From Lachnospiraceae bacterium (GTDB lineage Bacteria > Bacillota > Clostridia > Lachnospirales > Lachnospiraceae): DNA of 64,000 bases. Of the stretch, positions 60,660 to 64,000 are shown piece by piece; the stretch's first letter is position 1, and every line of letters starts with the position of its first letter. The translations under genes were made by a program, and so were the position numbers. The stretch lies in NCBI GenBank assembly GCA_024698145.1, contig JAILRO010000054.1, positions 16,260 through 80,259 on the forward strand, written 5' to 3'. Below the pieces are notes generated by a model. It did no database searches. It was given only the letters and a program-made list of their open reading frames with translations, and was not told where the DNA came from.

Positions 60660-61273
60660 TTGTATATGAATATGGCAATAAGAATTCAAAGAATATACTG
60701 ATTCAGACAATCGGTAATCATGAGTTGAATATAATTGAATCTGAAGTGCAGGCGATTAATGATTTTTCGGTTGATTATCATTTACTTGCTGTAAAAGTTG
60801 AAGACTGGAACGAGGAACTTTCGCCTTGGGAGGCGGATGCTGTATTCGGGGATAAAGGTTTCGGAGCAGGGGCTTCAGATACACTTGCGGAGATTATCGG
60901 ATTGTGCACAGATAAGTCTAGGGATTATTATATAGGCGGATATTCGCTGGCAGGCTTGTTCGCTTTGTGGTCAGCATATCAGACAGATGTTTTCAGAGGT
61001 GTTGCGGCTGTGTCGCCATCTATATGGTTTCCGAGATTTCTCGATTATATAAAAGCTAATACGATTAAGACCGGTAATGTGTATTTAAGTCTTGGTGACA
61101 AGGAAGCAAAAACAAGAAATCAGATAATGTCTAAAGTGTCTGACAGGATTGAAGAAGCTTATGAGTTGTTGAGAAATCGGCAAGTTAACACAGTACTTGA
61201 ATGGAATAAAGGGAATCATTTTGCACAGCCTGAGGTGAGAATGGCGAAGGGATTTGCGTGGGTTCTTAAGTGA
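60656..61273 (+). CDS. Small alpha/beta hydrolase-like protein
   Basis: The 205-residue protein has the nucleophile elbow GGYSLAGLFALW (Ser near residue 102), preceded by a beta-rich part and followed by VSPSIWFP and NHFA at the C-terminus (candidate His). It is translationally coupled to the HD gene. It is related to esterase-like proteins, with unknown substrate. No signal peptide. Confidence 0.82.
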   Translation: MIVYEYGNKNSKNILIQTIGNHELNIIESEVQAINDFSVDYHLLAVKVEDWNEELSPWEADAVFGDKGFGAGASDTLAEIIGLCTDKSRDYYIGGYSLAGLFALWSAYQTDVFRGVAAVSPSIWFPRFLDYIKANTIKTGNVYLSLGDKEAKTRNQIMSKVSDRIEEAYELLRNRQVNTVLEWNKGNHFAQPEVRMAKGFAWVLK

Positions 61274-61291
61274 GGAAAGGAAGGTTAAGTT

Positions 61292-61471
61292 ATGTTTGAA
61301 CGAATCGAATATACAGTTGAAAGAATAGATGGAGATTATGCGTATCTCAAGAATGATGCGGAGCCGGACACAGAACTTAAATGTGTGGCAAGAGCTTTGC
61401 TTCCGGACACTATTGCAGAGGGGAGCAGAGTGGCTTATGAGATGTTGGAGTACACAATGATATGTATTTAA
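61292..61471 (+). CDS. DUF3006-like small protein (59 aa)
   Basis: ATG 61292 follows GGAAGG. The sequence IEYTVERIDGDYAYLKNDAE ... LLPDTIAEGSRV has the pattern of DUF3006 domains (small beta barrel, about 60-70 residues). Its last codons overlap the start of the 2H phosphoesterase gene by 10 bases, so the pair is coupled. Confidence 0.65.
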   Translation: MFERIEYTVERIDGDYAYLKNDAEPDTELKCVARALLPDTIAEGSRVAYEMLEYTMICI

Positions 61472-61998
61472 TAACAGCGTATTTTGATGACAGGACTAAT
61501 AAGAATATAAGTAGATGGATTGATGGAATTGCAAAGTGTACCGGCAATCAGTTTATGCTTGAGCATAATGTTCCACCACATTTGACGATAACTGCATTTG
61601 ATTCTAGAGGTGCAGATCATATAATTCCTATCATGGACAGATTGCAGACTAAGCTTAACAGTATTGATGTGGAGTTTGTATCGACCGGAGTTTTTCTTCC
61701 GTATGTGATGTATATTACACCTGTTCTTGATAAGCAACTTCATGAGATGGCAAGTATTATTCATGATGACGTGATTAGTGCCCCGGAAAGTGCCGTTAAC
61801 GGATTACATATCAGTAAGTTCTATCATCCGGACAAATGGTTCCCACACACGACAATAGGGAAGACTCTTGATGAGGAACAACTTCGTCAGGCGTTTGCGT
61901 ATATGCAGAAGTCCTTTGTACCATTTAGCGGAAAGATAGTTGAATTGGGACTTGCAAGGACTAATCCACATGAGGATATTGTACGGTGCGAGATATGA
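61462..61998 (+). CDS. 2H phosphoesterase (2'-5' RNA ligase-like)
   Basis: The 178-residue protein has two H-x-T motifs, HLTI in PPHLTITAF and HTTI in WFPHTTIGKTL, the catalytic pairs of the 2H family. The family includes cyclic phosphodiesterases and RNA-end enzymes. It begins inside the previous gene. No other domains. Confidence 0.88.
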   Translation: MYLITAYFDDRTNKNISRWIDGIAKCTGNQFMLEHNVPPHLTITAFDSRGADHIIPIMDRLQTKLNSIDVEFVSTGVFLPYVMYITPVLDKQLHEMASIIHDDVISAPESAVNGLHISKFYHPDKWFPHTTIGKTLDEEQLRQAFAYMQKSFVPFSGKIVELGLARTNPHEDIVRCEI

Positions 61999-62052
61999 AT
62001 TTCGATGCGTGATGTACGAAAACAAATAATGCTATATAAGGAAGTGCAAAAG

Positions 62053-62943
62053 ATGGTGAGGAATCTGCTCATAGTTATAGTAGTTTTATTGGTGCTTTTT
62101 ACGGCATTTGCATTCTGGCTGCCTTCATATGTAATGACAGGAAAAAGACAGACATTAGATGAGGCTTTTGCTTGGCAGAGTGAACGTTATGATACGTCGT
62201 TTTATGAAAATCTTAGTAAGACTGACTATGTTGTCAAAGGTTATGAGGATTACGAGCTTCATGTTGAACTTTTAGAGAACAGTGTTCCTACTGATAAATA
62301 TATTATCCTGTCGCATGGATATACGGATAATCGAATGGGATCACTCAAATATGTTCAGATGTATCTTGACTTCGGCTTTAACTGTATTATCTATGACCTT
62401 CGTGGACATGGCGAGAATGCATCTGATTTCACAACATACGGAATTAGAGAAGCGCAAGATTTGAAATGTATAATTGATGACACAAGAAAAAGATATGATG
62501 GCATATCGGTTTTAGGACTTCACGGAGAATCGTTAGGTGCGGCAACGACACTTACTTCGCTTAAGTATAAACCGGAGGTTGATTTTGTTGTGGCAGACTG
62601 TGGTTTCTCGGATATAGATAATGTACTTCGGGAGGGTTATAGAAATGCTCATGTGCCTGTTTTTTTAGTTGATGTTGCGGATTTTACAGGGAAGATACGC
62701 TATGGGTATTCGCTTAAAGAAATGCGCCCTATAGATTCTTTGGATGATAATCAGGTGCCGATTCTGTTTATTCATGGAGCTGCGGATAACTTAATTCTTC
62801 CAAATAATTCTGCGGATATGGCTAATAGAACAGCCGGATATTCGGAGATTTATTTTATCGAAAAGGCCGGACATGCTGAGTCGATTTTGACTGCACCGGA
62901 AGAATATAATGAGCGTGTTGGAAAGTTTTTGGAGAATTACTAG
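62053..62943 (+). CDS. Membrane-anchored alpha/beta hydrolase
   Basis: ATG 62053 has AAGGAAG at 8 bases; the ATG at 62005 has no site. An N-terminal membrane segment (about residues 3-24) precedes the hydrolase core with ILSHGYTDN, GHG, the nucleophile HGESLGAATT (Ser about 175), and a late HGAADNLI and AGHAES with the acid and His. The fold is that of BAAT/DUF type secreted or surface-facing hydrolases in Firmicutes. Substrate unknown. Confidence 0.88.
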   Translation: MVRNLLIVIVVLLVLFTAFAFWLPSYVMTGKRQTLDEAFAWQSERYDTSFYENLSKTDYVVKGYEDYELHVELLENSVPTDKYIILSHGYTDNRMGSLKYVQMYLDFGFNCIIYDLRGHGENASDFTTYGIREAQDLKCIIDDTRKRYDGISVLGLHGESLGAATTLTSLKYKPEVDFVVADCGFSDIDNVLREGYRNAHVPVFLVDVADFTGKIRYGYSLKEMRPIDSLDDNQVPILFIHGAADNLILPNNSADMANRTAGYSEIYFIEKAGHAESILTAPEEYNERVGKFLENY

Positions 62944-62983
62944 AGAAAGTAACTGTATTTATTTATATGTTGGGGGGATGAAT

Positions 62984-63844
62984 GTGAAAGAGATAAAAGG
63001 AAAAGAATATACGAAGTTCGAGGAGATAAAACATATTCGAGATGATGGTTCGGAATATTGGTATGCAAGGGAATTGGCAATCACTTTGAACTATACTGAA
63101 TGGAGAAACTTCAATAATGTTATTAATCGCGCGATGATTGCTTGCGATAATAGCGGACATATTGTTTCAGACGATTTTGTTGAGGTCAACAAAATCGTGG
63201 AAGCAGGTGTGACAAGGAAGCCTATGAAAGATTATGAACTTTCTAGATATGCCTGTTATCTGATTGTGCAGAACGGTGACCCGAGAAAAGAAGTTATTGC
63301 CCTTGGACAGACGTATTTTGCTATTCAAACATATAGACAGGAATTGGCTGATCATTATAATCAACTTGATGAAGATAGGCGAAGACTTGTAGTACGCGGA
63401 GATATTAAACAGTGGAATCAGCTTTTAGCTGAAACAGCTTATGATGCAGGTGTTATTACTAACGAAGAGTTTGCTGTATTTCAAAATGCGGGATACATGG
63501 GTCTGTATGGAGGAATGAGCGTGGACGATATCCATGCGAAGAAAGAATTAGAAGTTGGACAAAAAATCCTTGATTACATGGGAAGTACAGAATTGATTGC
63601 CAATCTCTTTAGAATATCACAAACAGAAGAGAAATTACGAAAAGATAATGTTAAAGGTGCAGATAAGGCTACAAATGTTCATTATAATGTAGGAAAGGAA
63701 GTAAGAACCGCTATAGAAAAAATAGGTGGAACAATGCCTGAGGATTTGCCTACACCTGATAAGAGTATACAACAAATAGAAAAAGAGCAGATGGAACGAC
63801 TTAAAGCTAAGGTAAAGGCGGGAAAAATCATGCTTGATGAATGA
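62984..63844 (+). CDS. dinD: DNA-damage-inducible protein D
   Basis: The GTG at 62984 has a GGGGGG site 6 bases upstream; the ATG at 62978 would touch that site and is less likely. The 286-residue protein carries BRO-N-like residues (YWYARELAITLNYTEWRNF) and the DinD signature (ELSRYACYLIVQNGDPRK, FAIQTYRQE). DinD is an SOS-induced protein. I see no LexA box that I can support in the 40 bases upstream. The frame is intact, unlike the BRO gene at 59310. Confidence 0.88.
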   Translation: MKEIKGKEYTKFEEIKHIRDDGSEYWYARELAITLNYTEWRNFNNVINRAMIACDNSGHIVSDDFVEVNKIVEAGVTRKPMKDYELSRYACYLIVQNGDPRKEVIALGQTYFAIQTYRQELADHYNQLDEDRRRLVVRGDIKQWNQLLAETAYDAGVITNEEFAVFQNAGYMGLYGGMSVDDIHAKKELEVGQKILDYMGSTELIANLFRISQTEEKLRKDNVKGADKATNVHYNVGKEVRTAIEKIGGTMPEDLPTPDKSIQQIEKEQMERLKAKVKAGKIMLDE

Positions 63845-63863
63845 TAGAAAAAGGAGAGAAATA

Positions 63864-64000
63864 ATGGAGAGATTTAAGATTGGAGATACGGTAAAACATT
63901 TTAAGAGAGAATACATTAATGATAATTCTGCGGAATATCTGTACAGGATTCTGGCATTTGCACAGCATACGGAAAATGGAGAGAAGCTTGTAATATATCA
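63864..64000 (+). CDS. DUF1653 family protein, 5' part
   Basis: ATG 63864 after AAAGGAGAG; the frame is open to the window end (45 codons). MERFKIGDTVKHFKREYI and YRILAFAQHTENGEKLVIY match the start of DUF1653, a small (about 65-80 residues) beta-rich protein of unknown function. It may be co-transcribed with dinD. Confidence 0.75.
   Translation, partial: MERFKIGDTVKHFKREYINDNSAEYLYRILAFAQHTENGEKLVIY

Overview
The window reads as chromosomal DNA of a low-GC Firmicute, most likely a Lachnospiraceae (Butyrivibrio/Roseburia/Eubacterium-like) bacterium. The basis is AT-rich coding sequence, strong AGGAGG-type ribosome sites, single-chain clostridial PurL of about 1250 residues, the nnr-alr-mazF order, CBS-type Mn pyrophosphatase, BspA-type repeat surface protein and LPXTG-less lipoproteins. 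I saw no tRNA, rRNA, CRISPR array or riboswitch.

Layout. 1-9.7 kb: the 3' end of a large surface protein with a Lys/Glu/Pro linker, a small conserved protein, then one operon of ABC ATPase, FtsX permease, membrane-linked serine hydrolase, response regulator and sensor kinase. Four helically phased direct repeats precede this operon and look like the binding site of its own regulator. 9.7-14 kb: signalling genes: a GGDEF-EAL protein with a DUF1292 protein on the minus strand, and a CheX-like phosphatase with a stand-alone CheY. 14-25.4 kb: housekeeping genes: purL, nnr, alr, mazF, a CorC-like CBS protein, an aldo/keto reductase, ppaC and larE. 25.4-31.6 kb: corrinoid adenosyltransferase with a Cys-rich partner, an orphan AbiEi-like regulator, a secreted nuclease lipoprotein, an AAA/DUF4143 ATPase and a WYL regulator.

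31.6-38 kb: an accessory strip of small regulatory modules punctuated by four copies of a roughly 45-bp interspersed repeat that contains a terminator hairpin. The modules are a HigBA toxin-antitoxin with a clear operator, a lipoprotein, a Zn-ribbon Ser/Thr kinase coupled to a small helical protein, a truncated PemK/MazF-type toxin, and an Lrp-type regulator overlapping a free-standing RNA-polymerase alpha-CTD-like protein.

38.2-57.3 kb: a defence island. It has a type I restriction-modification system (hsdM, hsdS1, inverted hsdS half cassette, HTH protein, tyrosine recombinase, hsdS2, unknown 260-aa protein, hsdR). Four copies of a 14-15 bp core, two in each orientation, bracket the exchangeable C-terminal halves of the HsdS proteins, so the system should switch DNA specificity by inversion. 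As read here hsdS1 is cut short and hsdS2 is full length. Then follow a broken McrB-like fragment, a Gabija-like OLD/TOPRIM ATPase plus UvrD-like helicase pair, an unknown coiled protein, a tiny Zn-finger membrane protein, and two tandem DUF262 proteins.

57.3-64 kb: membrane DUF1294 duplication, DUF188 protein, mobile-element debris (frameshifted LPD3-like fragment, BRO-family gene, nitroreductase tail), then ordinary genes: HD-domain protein, two alpha/beta hydrolases, DUF3006, a 2H phosphoesterase, DinD and the start of a DUF1653 protein. The strongest candidates for new biology are the four-site hsdS shuffle, the Lrp/alpha-CTD overlap, the Zn-ribbon kinase pair, and the DUF262 operon with its two small upstream genes.
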